Origin: Primulina eburnea
Lineage: Eukaryota > Streptophyta > Magnoliopsida > Lamiales > Gesneriaceae
Length of the DNA: 64,000 bases
Reading direction: 5' to 3'
Assembly: GCF_022965805.1 (NCBI RefSeq)
Contig: NC_133101.1
Location: forward strand, 12,003,069 to 12,067,068
Both the position numbers and the translations under genes were made by a program. Shown here piece by piece: positions 9,139 to 21,604 of this stretch (within the stretch, counting starts at the first letter, position 1; each line of letters begins with the position of its first letter). A model generated the notes under the pieces. That model saw nothing but the letters and a program-made list of their open reading frames with translations, was not told where the DNA came from and did no database searches.

Positions 9139-12100
9139 ATGGCTGACCACCGTGGTGATGAGAGTAGTCAGGGAAGTGTAGGTCGTTGGGGAGATCAGGA
9201 CGATCGTAGGCGTCGTCGTGAACATCGTCATCGTCGTGATGACCCTAGGCGTTTTGAGATGCACCGTTTCATGCAGTTGGGGCCCAAGCCTTTAGTCGGT
9301 GGTGAGACTCCCGATGTTGCTGAGGATTGGATAGAGCGCATGGAGAGTTGTTTCCGTGCATTCCAGTGCACTGAAGATCAGCAGATGGAGACCCTTAGTT
9401 TTCTTCTCGAGGGACGTGCGCGTAAGTGGTGGCGATCGACTTCTGCGCCGATAGTCCAGTCTCATGGTAGGGTGACTTGGACTGATTTCCGTGCAGCTTT
9501 CATGCAGCTATACTTTCCTCCAGCCCTTCGTCAGGCAAAGACGATTGAACTTCTGAACCTTAAGCAGGGGAGTATGTCTGTTGATGCATATCAGCAGAAG
9601 TTCTTTGAGTTGTTGCCCTTTGCTCCTCATATCAGTGGCAGTCCTGAGGCCAAGTATGACCATTTTCTTCAGGGTCTTAACCAGGAAATCTTTGATCGAG
9701 TCACTGTCTGTGATAATCCTACTTCTTATGATGGGCTAGTGAACCGGTGTCGCCAGGCAGAGATCAGTCTCCAGCGTGGTAGGGCTATTATTTCTTCTAG
9801 ACCTCCGAGTACTTTGAGCCCTCGATCTCAGTCTTTCAAGAAGTCTGGTTCTTCTTCTTCTGGATCTGGATCTCGATCTAGCGGTGTTTTTCGCTTTGGT
9901 AAGCAGAAGGGTTCTTGTGTGCATTGTGGAAAGAACCATCCATCTGAGCAGTGCCGATCAGCCGCAGGAGCTTGTTTTCAATGCGGAGAGATGGGCCATC
10001 TTAAGAAGAATTGTCCTCAGTTGCGAGGTGGAGCAGGATCTGGTTCCGGATCTCAGGCGACGGTTCAACAGAGGATGCAGGGTCAGGCAGTGGGCAGTTC
10101 AAATCTTCGACCTCGTGCCCAAGGTCAGGTATTTGCGCTGAATCAGGATCAGGCTGCAGAGGAGACAGGGAGAGTCATAGCAGGTACTTTTTGTTTATGT
10201 GGTATTCCTGCTTTTGTTCTTATTGATACCGGAGCATCCCATTCATTCATTTCTGCACGATTTGTTAAGCGTCATAAGTTACCATATGTTTCTCTAGACG
10301 TCATTCTCTCTGTTTCTACTCCGATGGGTCATTCGGTGTTAGCTAAGCGTCTAGTGATGGGTTGTCCTTTAGATTTTGAGGGTAACGAGTTGACTGCGAA
10401 TCTTATGATCCTAGAGATGGAAGATTTTGATTGTATTTTGGGTATAGACATGTTGACTACTTATCGAGCTACTGTGGATTGTTACCAGAAGCTTGTTCAG
10501 TTTCGTACGACTGAGAGCTCTAGTTGGTTTTTCTATGGTGAGGGAGCGCGACCTCCGATGCCAGTGGTATCTGCTCTGAAAGCCTGTCGTGCTTTAGAGT
10601 CGGGCGGGGAAGGCTACCTCATCTATGCGATTGATTCATCCACAGGTAGTGTTGGTATAGATGATATTCCAGTGGTTTGTGAATTTCCTGATGTTTTCCC
10701 AGATGAGATTCCTGGTTTTCCTCCGATTAGAGAGGTGGAGTTTGGCATTGAGTTAATGCCAGGGACTGCGCCGATTTCTCGTGCCCCCTATCGTCTGGCT
10801 CCGTCAGAGATGAAAGAATTGAAGCAGCAATTGCAGTATCTTCTTGATAAAGGTTATATTCGTCCGAGTGTTTCACCTTGGGGAGCTCCAGTCTTGTTTG
10901 TCAAGAAAAAGGATGGATCGATGCGATTGTGTATTGATTATCGCCAGCTGAATCGTGTGACGATCAAAAACAAGTATCCATTGCCTCGTATTGATGACTT
11001 GTTCGATCAGCTTCAGGGTACTTCCGTTTACTCCAAGATTGACTTGCGATCGGGTTATCATCAGATGAGAGTCAGAGATGATGATATTTCCAAGACTGCT
11101 TTTCGTACTCGATATGGGCACTACGAGTTTCTAGTTATGCCATTCGGTTTGACGAATGCGCCAGCAGTGTTCATGGATCTGATGAACCGAGTCTTTCGGG
11201 ATTTCCTAGATCAGTTTGTTGTGGTTTTCATCGACGATATATTGATTTATTCTCACAGTGTGGATGAGCATGCCCAGCACTTGAGGATTGTGTTGCAGAT
11301 TCTTCGCGAGAAGCAATTGTATGCTAAGTTGAGTAAGTGCGAGTTCTGGATTGATCGGGTAGTATTCCTTGGTCATGTGATTTCCAAGGAAGGAGTTTCT
11401 GTGGATCCTAGCAAGATTGAAGCAGTGCTGAATTGGTCACGTCCGACGACAGTGGCCGAGATCCGTAGTTTTCTAGGTCTGGCAGGGTATTACCGTCGTT
11501 TCATCGTGAATTTCTCTCAGATAGCTAGACCATTGACGCAGCTTACTCGGAAGGATGTTCCATTTGAGTGGTCATCTGAGTGCGAAGATAGTTTCAGAGA
11601 GCTTCGTCGACTTCTGACTTCTGCACCTGTTTTGGCGTTACCGTCAGGATCTGATGGTTTTAGTGTTTACACCGATGCCTCCTTTCAAGGCTTAGGGTGT
11701 GTGTTGACGCAGAATGGGCATGTGATCGCGTATGCTTCCAGACAGTTGAAACCTCACGAGGAAAAGTATCCTATTCATGATCTAGAGTTGGCAGCTATTG
11801 TGTTTGCGCTGAAGATTTGGCGTCATTATTTGTACGGTGTTCAGTTTGAAATTTTTACTGATCACAAGAGTCTGAAGTATCTGTTCACTCAGGCTGAGTT
11901 GAACATGAGACAACGTCGTTGGATGGATCTGCTAAAGGATTATGATTGCGAAATCAAATACCATCCAGGTTCTGCGAATCTCACAGCTGATGCTCTTAGT
12001 CGCAAGGTGAGAGCCTCTGCACTTCAGACCAGTGCCATGTCTAGTGCTGTCGAAGACTGTTGTTCGTTGGGATTTAAATTCAAGCATCGGAAAGGTATGG

Positions 12101-13557
12101 AGAGTATTCGTGTTGCTACCATTTTATCTGAGCCAGCTTTGTTCACTCGGATTCGAGATGCTCAGATGTCTGATCTCAAGACTCAGAGATTAGCTCAGTT
12201 AGTTGGTGGAGATAGCAATTTTCATTATCAGTCTAATGGTCTTCTGTGTTTGTCTAATCGAGTTGTAGTACCAGAGGATGATACTTTGAGGGAAGAGATC
12301 TTGTCCCAGGCTCATCGAAGCAAGTTAAGTGTTCATCCGGGAAGCAATAAGATGTATAAAGATTTGAGAACACGATTTTGGTGGAAAGGGATGAAGCGTA
12401 GCGTGTATCAGTTTGTCTCCAAGTGCCTAGTTTGTCAGCAGGTTAAGGCAGAGCACCGTCGACCGGGAGGATTATTATTGAATTTACCTATTCCAGAATG
12501 GAAGTGGGAGCATATCACGATGGACTTCATTACTCACTTGCCATTGTCTTCGCGGAATAGTGATGCTATCTGGGTAGTGGTGGATCGACTCACCAAGTCT
12601 GCTCATTTTCTACCTTATAACCGTGATTTTACTTTCGATCGGATGGCTCGATTGTATATTCAAGAGATTCTACGATTGCATGGAGTACCAGTCAGTATTG
12701 TTAGTGACAGGGATCCTCGTTTTACCTCACGATTTTGGGGTAGTTTCCAGTCAGCATTGGGTACTTCACTAAGTTTGAGTTCGGCTTATCATCCAGAGAC
12801 TGATGGTCAGTCTGAAAGGACTATCCGTACGCTTGAGGATATGTTGCGATCTTGCGTTATGGATTTCGGACACGCTTGGCAGGATCATTTACCTTTGATT
12901 GAGTTTGCGTACAACAACAGCTATCATCGTAGTATTGGTATGGCACCATTTGAGGCGTTGTATGGGCGACGTTGTCGTACTCCATTGTTTTGGGACGAAG
13001 TTGGGGAACGACATGTTGAGGGACCAGAGTTAGTTCAGCAGGCTATTGATAAGGTTGCAGTAATCAAGAAGCGGATTAAGACTGCTCAGGATCGACAGGC
13101 TAGTTATGCGAACACCAAGCGTCGACCTCTGTATTTTCAACCAGGTGAGAAAGTGTTTCTCCGAGTTTCGCCTTTTCGCAGGATCCTGAGATTTGGACTC
13201 AAGGGTAAGCTATCTCCGAGATTTATTGGTCCTTTTGAAATTCTGGAATGTGTGGGAGATTTGGCTTACAAGTTAGCATTACCTCCGTATCTGTCTGGGA
13301 TTCATGATGTGTTCCACGTATCCTTGTTGAGACGTTATGTAGCAGATGAGTCTCACATCTTACATCCCTCAGAAGTTCAACTTGATTCGGATTTGTCTTA
13401 TGTGGAACGACCAGTTCGGATTCTCGATCGCAAAGATAAGGTGTTGCGAAATAAGATCATTCCTCTTGTCTTAGTGCAGTGGCAGCGTCGAGGTACTGAA
13501 GAAGCCACTTGGGAGTTAGAGAGCCGTATGCGCTCAGAGCATCCAGAGCTCTTTTGA
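9139..13557 (+). CDS. Gag-Pol polyprotein of complete gypsy element
   Basis: A single open frame of 1472 codons. I prefer the ATG at 9139 ([10 protein letters not shown]) over the in-frame ATG at 9055, because homologous elements start with this charged gag N-terminus and 9055 lies only 1 nt after the primer-binding site. Domains in order: gag about residues 50-180; two zinc knuckles about 260-292 ([28 protein letters not shown]); retropepsin with DTGAS about 363; reverse transcriptase about 555-740 with FIDD at 697-700; RNase H about 845-960 starting YTDAS; integrase zinc finger about 1055-1102; integrase core with D1129, D1190, E1226 (35 residues between the last two, as expected); C-terminal chromodomain about 1400-1472. 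No stop or frameshift. The chromodomain is thought to steer integration to heterochromatin, matching its nested position. Confidence 0.96.
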   Translation: MADHRGDESSQGSVGRWGDQDDRRRRREHRHRRDDPRRFEMHRFMQLGPKPLVGGETPDVAEDWIERMESCFRAFQCTEDQQMETLSFLLEGRARKWWRSTSAPIVQSHGRVTWTDFRAAFMQLYFPPALRQAKTIELLNLKQGSMSVDAYQQKFFELLPFAPHISGSPEAKYDHFLQGLNQEIFDRVTVCDNPTSYDGLVNRCRQAEISLQRGRAIISSRPPSTLSPRSQSFKKSGSSSSGSGSRSSGVFRFGKQKGSCVHCGKNHPSEQCRSAAGACFQCGEMGHLKKNCPQLRGGAGSGSGSQATVQQRMQGQAVGSSNLRPRAQGQVFALNQDQAAEETGRVIAGTFCLCGIPAFVLIDTGASHSFISARFVKRHKLPYVSLDVILSVSTPMGHSVLAKRLVMGCPLDFEGNELTANLMILEMEDFDCILGIDMLTTYRATVDCYQKLVQFRTTESSSWFFYGEGARPPMPVVSALKACRALESGGEGYLIYAIDSSTGSVGIDDIPVVCEFPDVFPDEIPGFPPIREVEFGIELMPGTAPISRAPYRLAPSEMKELKQQLQYLLDKGYIRPSVSPWGAPVLFVKKKDGSMRLCIDYRQLNRVTIKNKYPLPRIDDLFDQLQGTSVYSKIDLRSGYHQMRVRDDDISKTAFRTRYGHYEFLVMPFGLTNAPAVFMDLMNRVFRDFLDQFVVVFIDDILIYSHSVDEHAQHLRIVLQILREKQLYAKLSKCEFWIDRVVFLGHVISKEGVSVDPSKIEAVLNWSRPTTVAEIRSFLGLAGYYRRFIVNFSQIARPLTQLTRKDVPFEWSSECEDSFRELRRLLTSAPVLALPSGSDGFSVYTDASFQGLGCVLTQNGHVIAYASRQLKPHEEKYPIHDLELAAIVFALKIWRHYLYGVQFEIFTDHKSLKYLFTQAELNMRQRRWMDLLKDYDCEIKYHPGSANLTADALSRKVRASALQTSAMSSAVEDCCSLGFKFKHRKGMESIRVATILSEPALFTRIRDAQMSDLKTQRLAQLVGGDSNFHYQSNGLLCLSNRVVVPEDDTLREEILSQAHRSKLSVHPGSNKMYKDLRTRFWWKGMKRSVYQFVSKCLVCQQVKAEHRRPGGLLLNLPIPEWKWEHITMDFITHLPLSSRNSDAIWVVVDRLTKSAHFLPYNRDFTFDRMARLYIQEILRLHGVPVSIVSDRDPRFTSRFWGSFQSALGTSLSLSSAYHPETDGQSERTIRTLEDMLRSCVMDFGHAWQDHLPLIEFAYNNSYHRSIGMAPFEALYGRRCRTPLFWDEVGERHVEGPELVQQAIDKVAVIKKRIKTAQDRQASYANTKRRPLYFQPGEKVFLRVSPFRRILRFGLKGKLSPRFIGPFEILECVGDLAYKLALPPYLSGIHDVFHVSLLRRYVADESHILHPSEVQLDSDLSYVERPVRILDRKDKVLRNKIIPLVLVQWQRRGTEEATWELESRMRSEHPELF

Positions 13558-13694
13558 GTTGTGCTTTGTATATGTTTGTGTTTTCAGTTGTAATCGAAAT
13601 ATCAGTTGTATTCAACAACAATTGAGATGTAATAACGATGTTGTTATTTCGTTTTGTTCATCCTCTAAGCCTGATTTCGAGGACGAAATCTTTT

Positions 13695-13707
13695 AAGGGG
13701 GGGAGAA
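13695..13707 (+). other. Polypurine tract
   Basis: A run of A and G with seven consecutive G lies immediately before the 3' LTR. It is the plus-strand primer site for reverse transcription. Confidence 0.9.
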
Positions 13708-15157
13708 TGTAGTAGCCCGAATTCCAATTTGGGTAATTAACGGATTAATGGTGATTAAGAAGGTTTAATGTGTAATTTTGACCATGGTCATGATCGGACG
13801 GACCGAAGATGGTTCGGTAGCACCGAATAGTTCGGACGATCCGAAGTAAGTTCGGTGGATCCGATCATGAGGTGTCAAGAGTCGATCGACACGTCAGTTT
13901 TCATGCAAGTTCGGATGATCCGAAGTGTAAGTTCGGTGGATCCGATTATGAGGTGTCAAGAGCCGTTGGACACGTAGGAGTTCGGACGTTCCGAAGTAGG
14001 TTCGGTGGATCCGAACATAGCCTATAAATAGTGCTCGAAATTCCTCATTTTGGAATGCAAAATCTTGAAATTGTGTCTCTTATTTGAGAGGTTTGGAAGG
14101 TTTCTAGGGTTAGTTGTTGGTCGAGCGATAGCCAAGAGCTGCCAGGATTGGTAGCGTAGCGACGCCTGAGTTACGAGGCAATCGACATCAAAGGGCTGTC
14201 GACGGACGAAGGTAAACCCTAAACCTTTGGTAGTACTAGGGAGTACTGGTTTTGCTAGTCGAGCATGGTAGTTTCGTTCATTGAGTATGTTTTTGTTGCG
14301 TAGGCTTGTGCTAGACCTGATTAGCGGTGTTGCGTAAGGCTAGGCTTGCTGTGATAGAGGTACGAAAGTACTATCCGAGATATCCTGGTTGAGTATACAT
14401 TCATATATGTGTTGCATGATTATTTGCTGCATGGATATATGTCATATGATGCATGCTATTATGTCACGCTTTATGATGCATGTTGCATTTCATGTTGAGC
14501 CGTATCTCCTTCGAGATAGCCTTTACTGTTGAGCTGTATCTCTTTCGAGATAAGCTATATCTTGTGGGGCCGCTCAGCCCTGTCTTGTGGACGTATGGAC
14601 ACCGAGAGTACACAGTGGCCGACGGGTCGGGAGGGCTTCGGTGATCCGGGACATTTTAGGTCCACGTCTGATCTTGTAGTGGATGCAGTGACCCAGAGGA
14701 GTACCGCGCGGCACTATCCACTTGGCGCCTCTAGACTGAGCATTTTGAGATCCTTTGTGACTCCTGTTTCTTGACTACCCTGGTATCATATCATAGCATG
14801 TGCATTTCATATAGGCTTGTATACTCATACTTTTGTACTGGGCGTTCTTATCGCTCACGTCCTCGGTTTTGTTTATCTTGGACACCCCATTCCCTCGGGG
14901 CAGGCCTCAGGTTGGAAGGCTCAGGAGGAGGACGAGGAGGACGTGGAGTGGATGGTTGAGTTAGTTATTCTTTACTGTTCTGTTTCGATATGGTTGTATC
15001 AGATATTTTCAGTTTAGTTTGAGTATTCTAGATTTCGATCGGGTTGTATAACTTTCGTTCATTGGCATTTTTCCGCGTTTAACTCTGATTGTTATTAATT
15101 AAGTTAATTGCATGCTTAGTTCTTGATTAGTAGGTGATTCTGGAACGGGTCACTATA
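13708..15157 (+). repeat. 3' LTR of complete gypsy element
   Basis: Same length as the 5' LTR with four substitutions noted by eye. TATAAATA at 14023-14030. Confidence 0.96.
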
Positions 15158-15162
15158 AGTAC

Positions 15163-15810
15163 AATTCTTCTTCTACCCTCTTCTGGTTATGATTGTTGCA
15201 TGAGTTTTATGTTGACACTGTGAGGATTCAACTTGATATGGGAGGGAATCCCAACTATGATATGACCCTCATACGATGAGGATATAACCGATTCGGCCTC
15301 GCCCCCTTAGAGGAATAAAAATTAGGGACTGACGTCAGTAAACCATAGAAAGTAGATGAATCTCAGTGTCTGGTTAATGATGTGCACGTGGTATGAGTCA
15401 TGTTATGAAATGTGTGTGGTTCGAATTTTTATGCATTTTGTTATGTTGTGCTCGAACGGCCCCCCACTTGCTGAGTATTTCCCAAAATACTCACCCCTTA
15501 CTCTACCCTCCCAGATAAATCAGAAGAAGAAATAGAGAAAGAAGAATCAGACACCGGTTTTCAGGCTGATAGTGGACGCATGAAGAATTTTAATTAAGAA
15601 TATATTCTTGTTAATTTTAATTCAAGTTGTAAACGCTTCCGCAGATTTTTATCGTTTTCAGAGTTAATATTGTAAAGACGACTCCATTTTTATGGTATTT
15701 ATGATATAAACTGATTTTGGTTTATACTGTACTACGAGGCTTGTTGTTTAGCAATTATGTGATTGTTAAATAACGCCGGTGTCGACTAACCCCGGTTGCG
15801 GGGCGTGACA
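15163..15810 (+). repeat. Old gypsy 3' LTR, right part
   Basis: Continuation of the LTR begun at 6562, split by the complete gypsy element. It ends GGGGCGTGACA at 15810. The repeated AGTAC at 15158-15162 is the duplicated target. Confidence 0.82.
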
Positions 15811-15898
15811 AGATGAGTGACCTCGATTGGAGGAAAGATAGGCTTGAAGGGAGGCCCGTACATGAGAATAATGGTGAAACTTCGTTTGAGGGGAGAAT

Positions 15899-16086
15899 TG
15901 TTGGGAATGCAACCAAAGTCTCACCTTGGAAGATCAAGAGAAAAATCATGAGTTAATAAGATGGAATGATATCTCCATTGGTATGATGTCTTTTGGATAA
16001 AATTCAAAAATAAATCCATGAGAGTGTATTTCCAAAGTGGACAATATCATACCATTTTGGAGATATACGTGTTCCATGGTCTAACA
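15899..16086 (+). repeat. Short copia LTR (Tork-like)
   Basis: Begins TGTTGGGAATGCAACC and ends TCTAACA. A purine-rich GAGGGGAGAA precedes it directly, so it may be a 3' LTR fused to downstream gag, or an LTR-LTR recombinant. The block GACAATATCATACCATT, common in Tork LTRs, lies at about 16041-16057. 15811-15898 before it is unassigned. Confidence 0.65.
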
Positions 16087-16517
16087 AGTTGCGTCGTCTG
16101 TGGGAATCACGACAATGGGCATGATGAGATTCAATATCGACAACTCTACATGGAAAATGATTTGGACTTTGGAGGATCAAGATGCAGGTAATCTTGGTCC
16201 TAAAAGGATTAGCAGATGAATTCAAGAAGGATGAAGAATTTGTTAGACTCGAAAATGGACAAAGAAAAGATTCAACCCGACATCCAGGAAGCGCACTAAG
16301 TGGATGGGTGACAAGCTCCGTGAAGTTTCAAGGGAGAAATCGGCATCAACGATATGGCTAAAACTCGAACATCTATATATGTCAAAGTCTCTCGCCAACA
16401 ACTACATATGAAACAGAGATTGTATCCGTTCAAGATCATCGATGAGAAGAAATTCGTATATCAAATCGAGAGTTTGTGAAAATCCTTGATGATTTAGAGA
16501 ACATCGATGTAAAACTC
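16087..16517 (+). pseudogene. Tork-like copia gag, 5' part
   Basis: Broken gag text continues to KQRLYPFKIIDEKKF and ILDDLENIDVKL, where an SIRE-like element is inserted. Coding resumes at 27600 with DEEDKTFILLHALPRLHENF. The stops and frameshifts show an old element. The last 140 bp (from about 16375) are also found inverted at 31025-31165. Confidence 0.8.
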
Positions 16518-17446
16518 TGTTGGAAACCATGTTCCGGAGTTTGACAAAATATGAACCAACTGATTATGCGAACCAACTGAACTAAGTAACTGATTGTAAC
16601 GTAACTGAACTACACAACTGATTGAGCTAAACTTTCAGCAGACACATTTTCACTACCAGCTGTACACGTTATCAGTTATCGGGAACCATCAATAGTACAC
16701 TTCAATCTGTTATGTAGTGGAACGCCGCATTTCAGAGAATTCAGAGTACGACATTCAGAAGAATAATGACGTGGCAATTCAACGGATATAATATCCAAAC
16801 AGCAATTAATGTTACCGTTGAAAGGGAAGCCTATAAATAGCTAAGAGAGCAGCTGAGAAGTAAGATCCGATTCAACTATTCTTTTGTACTTGCTGTTACT
16901 CTGCGAAAATATCTACTCACATTCAGCAATCGAAAGCTCAAGCTTATCAGTTATATCAGTAGCATTCAAGGCTACATTACTGAGCTTATAAAGCACGATG
17001 TAATCTTTGATAGATTTTATAAGTTGTGCTAAGATCAGTTACGATCTGTAAAAAATTTTGTATACTAAGAGTTTCAGTTTTGGCAAGTGATAAGTCAATA
17101 CTGAAGTGGATCAGTGCATGTTATTGTATTTGATCAAAGTCTTTTAGTGAAAATCCTATCGCAGTGATAGAAGGGGTGACGTAGGAGTTATTCAAGTCTC
17201 CGAACATCCAGAAACAACTTGTGTTTCCTTTACTTCAGTTATACTTTTCAGCTAAATATTCTATCTTTTATTCAGTGTTTATTCCGCAACTGTTTCATCA
17301 GTTTAACTGATTATTATCGACCGGCAAGATACCTAGAGTCAGTTTGTAACAAAACTGAACTTTATCTTCGAAGAATTATAAATCTGTAAGTATTTATTCA
17401 ACCCCCCCTTTCTAAGCAGTTTCCATCTCGTCAGCCGATCCTTTCA
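16518..17446 (+). repeat. 5' LTR of copia A
   Basis: TATAAATA at 16832-16839. The downstream block GGGGTGACGTAGGAG (about 17173) with a small stem CTATC-N5-GATAG just before it is shared by the other SIRE-like LTRs in the window. Confidence 0.93.
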
Positions 17447-17448
17447 AG

Positions 17449-17460
17449 TGGTATCAGAGC
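17449..17460 (+). other. Primer-binding site of copia A
   Basis: TGGTATCAGAGC, 2 bp after the LTR end; complementary to initiator tRNA-Met. Confidence 0.92.
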
Positions 17461-17504
17461 AGTTGTATCTTGTCAAAGAATATTTACATTCAAATTGATT
17501 CACT

Positions 17505-19471
17505 ATGTCTTCATTCAACAAGATCCCTATGTTTTCCAGGAAAGATTTTGATGACTGGAAAATTAGGATGCAGGCTCACTTAGCTGCACAAGACGATGAC
17601 ATGTGGTATGTCATAACTGACGGACCAATGAAAATTCTCAAAGCAAATACAGCAGTCGCAATCACAGACGGGGCACCTCACAGAATTGAAAAACCTAGAG
17701 ATGAGTGGACTGCTGAGGACAAAAGAAAAGCGAATCTAGACAACGTAGCAAAGGAAATATTGTATAAAACACTGGACAAAGTAACGTTTAGTAAAATCAA
17801 GATGTGCAGAACAGCCAAAGAGATTTGGGAGAAGTTGATCCAGCTATGTGAAGGAAATGAACAAACCAAGGAAAATAAACTTTCTGTTGCTGTGCAGAAG
17901 TTTGACAATATCAAGATGAGAACTGGAGAAACTATGCATGAATATGATGAAAGAACCAGCTGCATCATAAATGAGCTAAATACACTTGGAAAAGTGTATA
18001 CAAACAAAGATGTGGCATTGAAAGTAATCAGGAGTCTTCCCAAAGAATGGGATGTCAAAACTATGGCAATGAGGGAGTCCAAAGATTTAAACAAAGTCGA
18101 GCTTCATGATCTTTTTGCTGATCTAAAAGCTTATGAGTTTGAGCTGCAAACTCGGGAAGGAGAACCCTCTACACCAGCAGCCACTACTACATTAGCTGCT
18201 ATAAGAACAAAACCAACTGGTTCAGTTGAGAAAGCTGCCGATCAACTGAGCAATGATGCCATGTCATTGTTCATCAAAAAGTATGGAAGATTCATGAGAA
18301 AGAATCAAGGGAACTTCCAAAAGCACTATTAGAGAAACAACTCCAGAGAAGAATCAAGTGCATGCTACAACTGTGGTAAACCAGGTCATTTCATTGCTAA
18401 CTGTCCCAAACCTAAGAAGGACAGTCAAGTTTCAACTGAAAAGAAGAAGAAATAATATGAGCACAAAAGGAGACCTAAGGATGAAAAGAAGCCTTACAGA
18501 AAGAAACATGAGGTGCTTTCAGCTGAAGAAAGCAAAGCTAAATGGGCATAATCTGACAGCAAAGAGTCAGAACCAGAAACCTCATGCAGTTCTAGTGATA
18601 ATGAGGAAGAAGTAAAGTGTCTGATTACTGATGACATAGAGGTGGAGACAAACAGCCAACAGGTATTTGATTTTAACTCAACTATTTCACAAGAGATGAA
18701 CTCATTTCAACTCTTCATGACATGGTTAGTGAGTACCAAAAGCTTGCTTTATCTTTTGAAAAAGCCAAAGCAAAGCAAACTGATCCCATAGACAACAAGG
18801 CTAAAACTGATGAATCAGTTGATATGTTGAGTCTAAGAAGGGAGATTGCTGAGCTTAATACTGAAAAAAGTAGGAATCAATTAATGATTCAAAAGTTGAT
18901 GCTGGAAAATTCAAAGCACACTGAGCTTATTCAGGCTTGGAACAAATCATCTGATTCTTTGACTGAAATACAGAACTCTCAGAAATCAGTTAGTGATAAA
19001 ACTGGTTTAGGGTTCAACAGTCAAGATGAGATGTCATTCATTGATACTCAGCCAAAACTGAATATGAACAAAGGGAAATATATTCACTTTATTAAATCAG
19101 TTATGGCACAAGAAAAAATCGAGCCAAGTAAACTGATTGAACATCCAACTGGAAGGAAAAACAAGGCTAATAGACATGGTATTGGTTATAGTCCAAATAT
19201 TTCAACTGACTCACGTAGTCAGCCATCAAAAGGATTTACAGAAAATTATTCAAGGGGCTATTCCAATTACTATAATAGAAAGCCAGTTCAGAAAATATAT
19301 TGGCTGAACAATCAGTCGAACATAGCAAAATCACATGTTGTTTCACCTACACACTACACACAAGGCACACACAAGTCGAAAAAGACCATTTGCAATACGG
19401 TAACTAGACAGTCACTTAGACTAATCCAGGTCTGGATTCCCAAGGGAATAATCTTTTTAGGACCCAAATAG
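17505..19471 (+). pseudogene. Gag of copia A, broken by stops
   Basis: MSSFNKIPMFSRKDFDDWKI starts 45 nt after the primer site and runs 275 codons (17505-18332) with UBN2-type gag text such as WEKLIQLCEGNEQTKENKLS. A stop at 18330 precedes the zinc knuckle CYNCGKPGHFIANCP (about 18362-18405). Coding-like text with coiled-coil character resumes at 18722-19471 (MVSEYQKLALSFEKAKAKQT). Gag forms the virus-like particle in the cytoplasm. Three or more lesions make it unlikely to yield full-length protein. Confidence 0.85.
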
Positions 19472-20311
19472 ATATGGGTACCAAAGTTATACATTGTGTG
19501 TGAGTGCAGGTAACAGGTACTAGCAAAGAATCAGTCTGGTATTTGGATAGTGGATTCTCATGACATATGACAAGAGATGCAAACTTACTATCCCAGCTGA
19601 TCAAGTACACTGGACCAAACATCAGTTTTGGAGACAACTCCAAAGGTAAAACTGTGGGTAAGGGTAAGCTTATCCATGGTAACTTTATCATCAATGATGT
19701 TTTATTAGTTGAGAATCTTAAGTATAATCTGATAAGCATCAGTCAATTATGCGATAATGGATTCTCAGTTCAATTTGACAAACATTGTTGTTCAGTCAAA
19801 AGCTCATTAGATGAGATTATTCTCACTGGCAAAAGATGTGGAAACACTTACAAAGTCAGTTGGAATAATCAACCTTATGCACCAGTTTATTGCTTCATAA
19901 TCTTCTAAAACTGGTTGTGGCATAAGAGATTAAGCCACCTGAACTTCAAGTCTATTGCATATTTGAGTAACCACGATCTTGTTACTGGATTGCCCAAAAC
20001 AGATTTTTACCAAAGATAAAATTTGCTCAGCATGTTAGTTTGATAAACAAATCAAGTCTTTTTTTAAGAACAAGGGTCGTAAATCCTCTTCCCGATGCTT
20101 AGAACTGTTACATATGGATCTATTTGGTCCAATATCAGTCATGAGCTTAGGGGGAATGAAATACACCTTGGTGGTTGTAGACGATTTTTCAAGATTCACT
20201 TGGGTATTATTTCTCAAGTCCAAAGAACAAACTGCTGCTCAACTGATCAAGCTATTCAAAAGATTATTAAATGAAAAATCAGTTGGAATTGATAGAATCA
20301 GATCTGATTGA
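19472..20311 (+). pseudogene. Protease, pre-integrase and integrase N-part of copia A
   Basis: VWYLDSGFS followed by a stop and HMTRD marks the protease (about 19530-19570); the usual Cys or Ser is disrupted. ISISQLCDNGFSVQFD and LWHKRLSHLNFKS mark the GAG-pre-integrase. The integrase core starts with MDLFGPISVMSLGG (20114) and DDFSRFTWVLFLKSK, reaching RIRSD and a stop at 20309 where a glycine is normal. Confidence 0.83.
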
Positions 20312-21604
20312 GGAACTGAATTCATCAATCAAATTCTTTCAAATTATTTGGAGAATACTGGAATCAAGCATGAACTCTCAGCATCTAGAACTCCTCAGCA
20401 AAATGGTGTAACTGAGAGGAGAAATCAGACCCTCAGAGAAACTGCTAGAACAATGCTTGCTGATTCTAGTATTTCTCAAAGATATTGGGCAGAGGCAGTT
20501 AACACTGCGTGCTACACTCAAAATAGATCAATGATTAATAAAAATCATATGAAAACACCTTATGAGATCTGGCATGGAAGAAAAAGTGTGGTTTCTTACT
20601 TTAGAATATTCGGCTGCAGATGTTTTATACTTGACAATGGTAAAACTTTTCTAAAAGCCTTTGATGCTAAATCTGCAGAAGGAATATTTCTAGGTTATTA
20701 TTCAGTTAGTAAAACTTATAGAGTCTTCAACAAAAATACTTTAAATGTCGAGGAATCTATCCATGTTGTTTTTGATGAATCTGCGCTAACTATTAAGCCA
20801 ACTGATTCAGTTGAGCTAGCCGATAGATTTACAGATATCAGTTTGGGTGATGATGATGAAGAAGAAGACTTCCATAAAAATCAAAGCTACCTCCAAACAC
20901 CTGAACCTGAGATAGTAGATCAATCAGTTGAACTAGAAGCGAATCCTAATAATTAGTTAGTGGAGCAAACAAATGATATTCAGTTACCAACTGAAATAGC
21001 TCCAACTGAAACTGAAAAGAATCAGTTGTTCCCAGAAGCAGTTGCTGATCTAGAATCATCAAATGCAGAACTCAGATGGAAGAAATCACATCCTCCAGAA
21101 TTGGTGATAGGTAATCCATCTGATCCAGTAAGGACACGAAATCAGATGCTCAATCTATTTATTCATTCAGCTTTTGTATCCCAATTGGAACCAAAGAAAA
21201 CTGATGATGATCTTGCTGATCCTAGCTGGATAAATGCAGTGCAAGAAGAGCTAAATCAGTTTACCCATAACAATGTCTGGAACTTAGTTCCAAGACCAAT
21301 ATCAAAAACTGTTATAGGTATAAAATGGGTATACAGAAACAAACTGAATGAAGATGGTTCAGTTGTGCACAACAAAGCAAGGCTAGTTGCACAAGGATAC
21401 AGGCAGAAAGAAGGGATTGATTATGACGAGACATATGCACCGGTTGCAAGACTGGAAGCAATCAGAATATTTCTTGCCTATTCATCTTTCAAAAACTTCA
21501 AAGTATACCAGATGGATGTGAAAAGTGCATTTCTGAATGGCCAATTGCAGGAAGAAGTCTATGTTGAACAACCTCAAGGTTTTTATCAATCATCATCTTC
21601 CTGA
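20312..21604 (+). pseudogene. Integrase C-part and reverse transcriptase N-part of copia A
   Basis: TPQQNGVTERRNQTLRETAR carries the catalytic Glu region (about 20390-20450). A stop at 20954 separates an acidic linker; the next frame (20960-21604) holds [36 protein letters not shown] and [20 protein letters not shown] of RVT_2. A frameshift after EQPQGF ends this frame. Confidence 0.88.

Larger units (their letters stand above)
7589..15157 (+). mobile_element. Complete, young Ty3/gypsy retrotransposon (chromovirus, Tekay/Del-like)
   Basis: Two 1450-bp LTRs (7589-9038, 13708-15157) begin TGTAGTAGCCCG and end CACTACA/CACTATA. A perfect 5-bp target duplication AGTAC flanks the element (7584-7588 and 15158-15162). 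A primer-binding site, one long open polyprotein frame and a polypurine tract are all present. Aligning the LTRs by eye gives four substitutions (7663/13782, 8700/14819, 8820/14939, 9037/15156) and no indel. It sits inside the LTR of an older gypsy element. It looks structurally able to move; activity is not shown by sequence alone. Confidence 0.96.

Noticed and set aside
9040..9264. Minus-strand and alternative-frame ORFs over the gypsy polyprotein (also 9736-9939, 9884-10226, 10873-11121)
   Set aside because: Shadows of a clearly coding frame; low-complexity Arg/Thr-rich text.
17678..18094. 138-codon minus ORF opposite copia A gag
   Set aside because: Shadow frame of the gag; unlike the 22848-23267 ORF it has no promoter and overlaps coding text.
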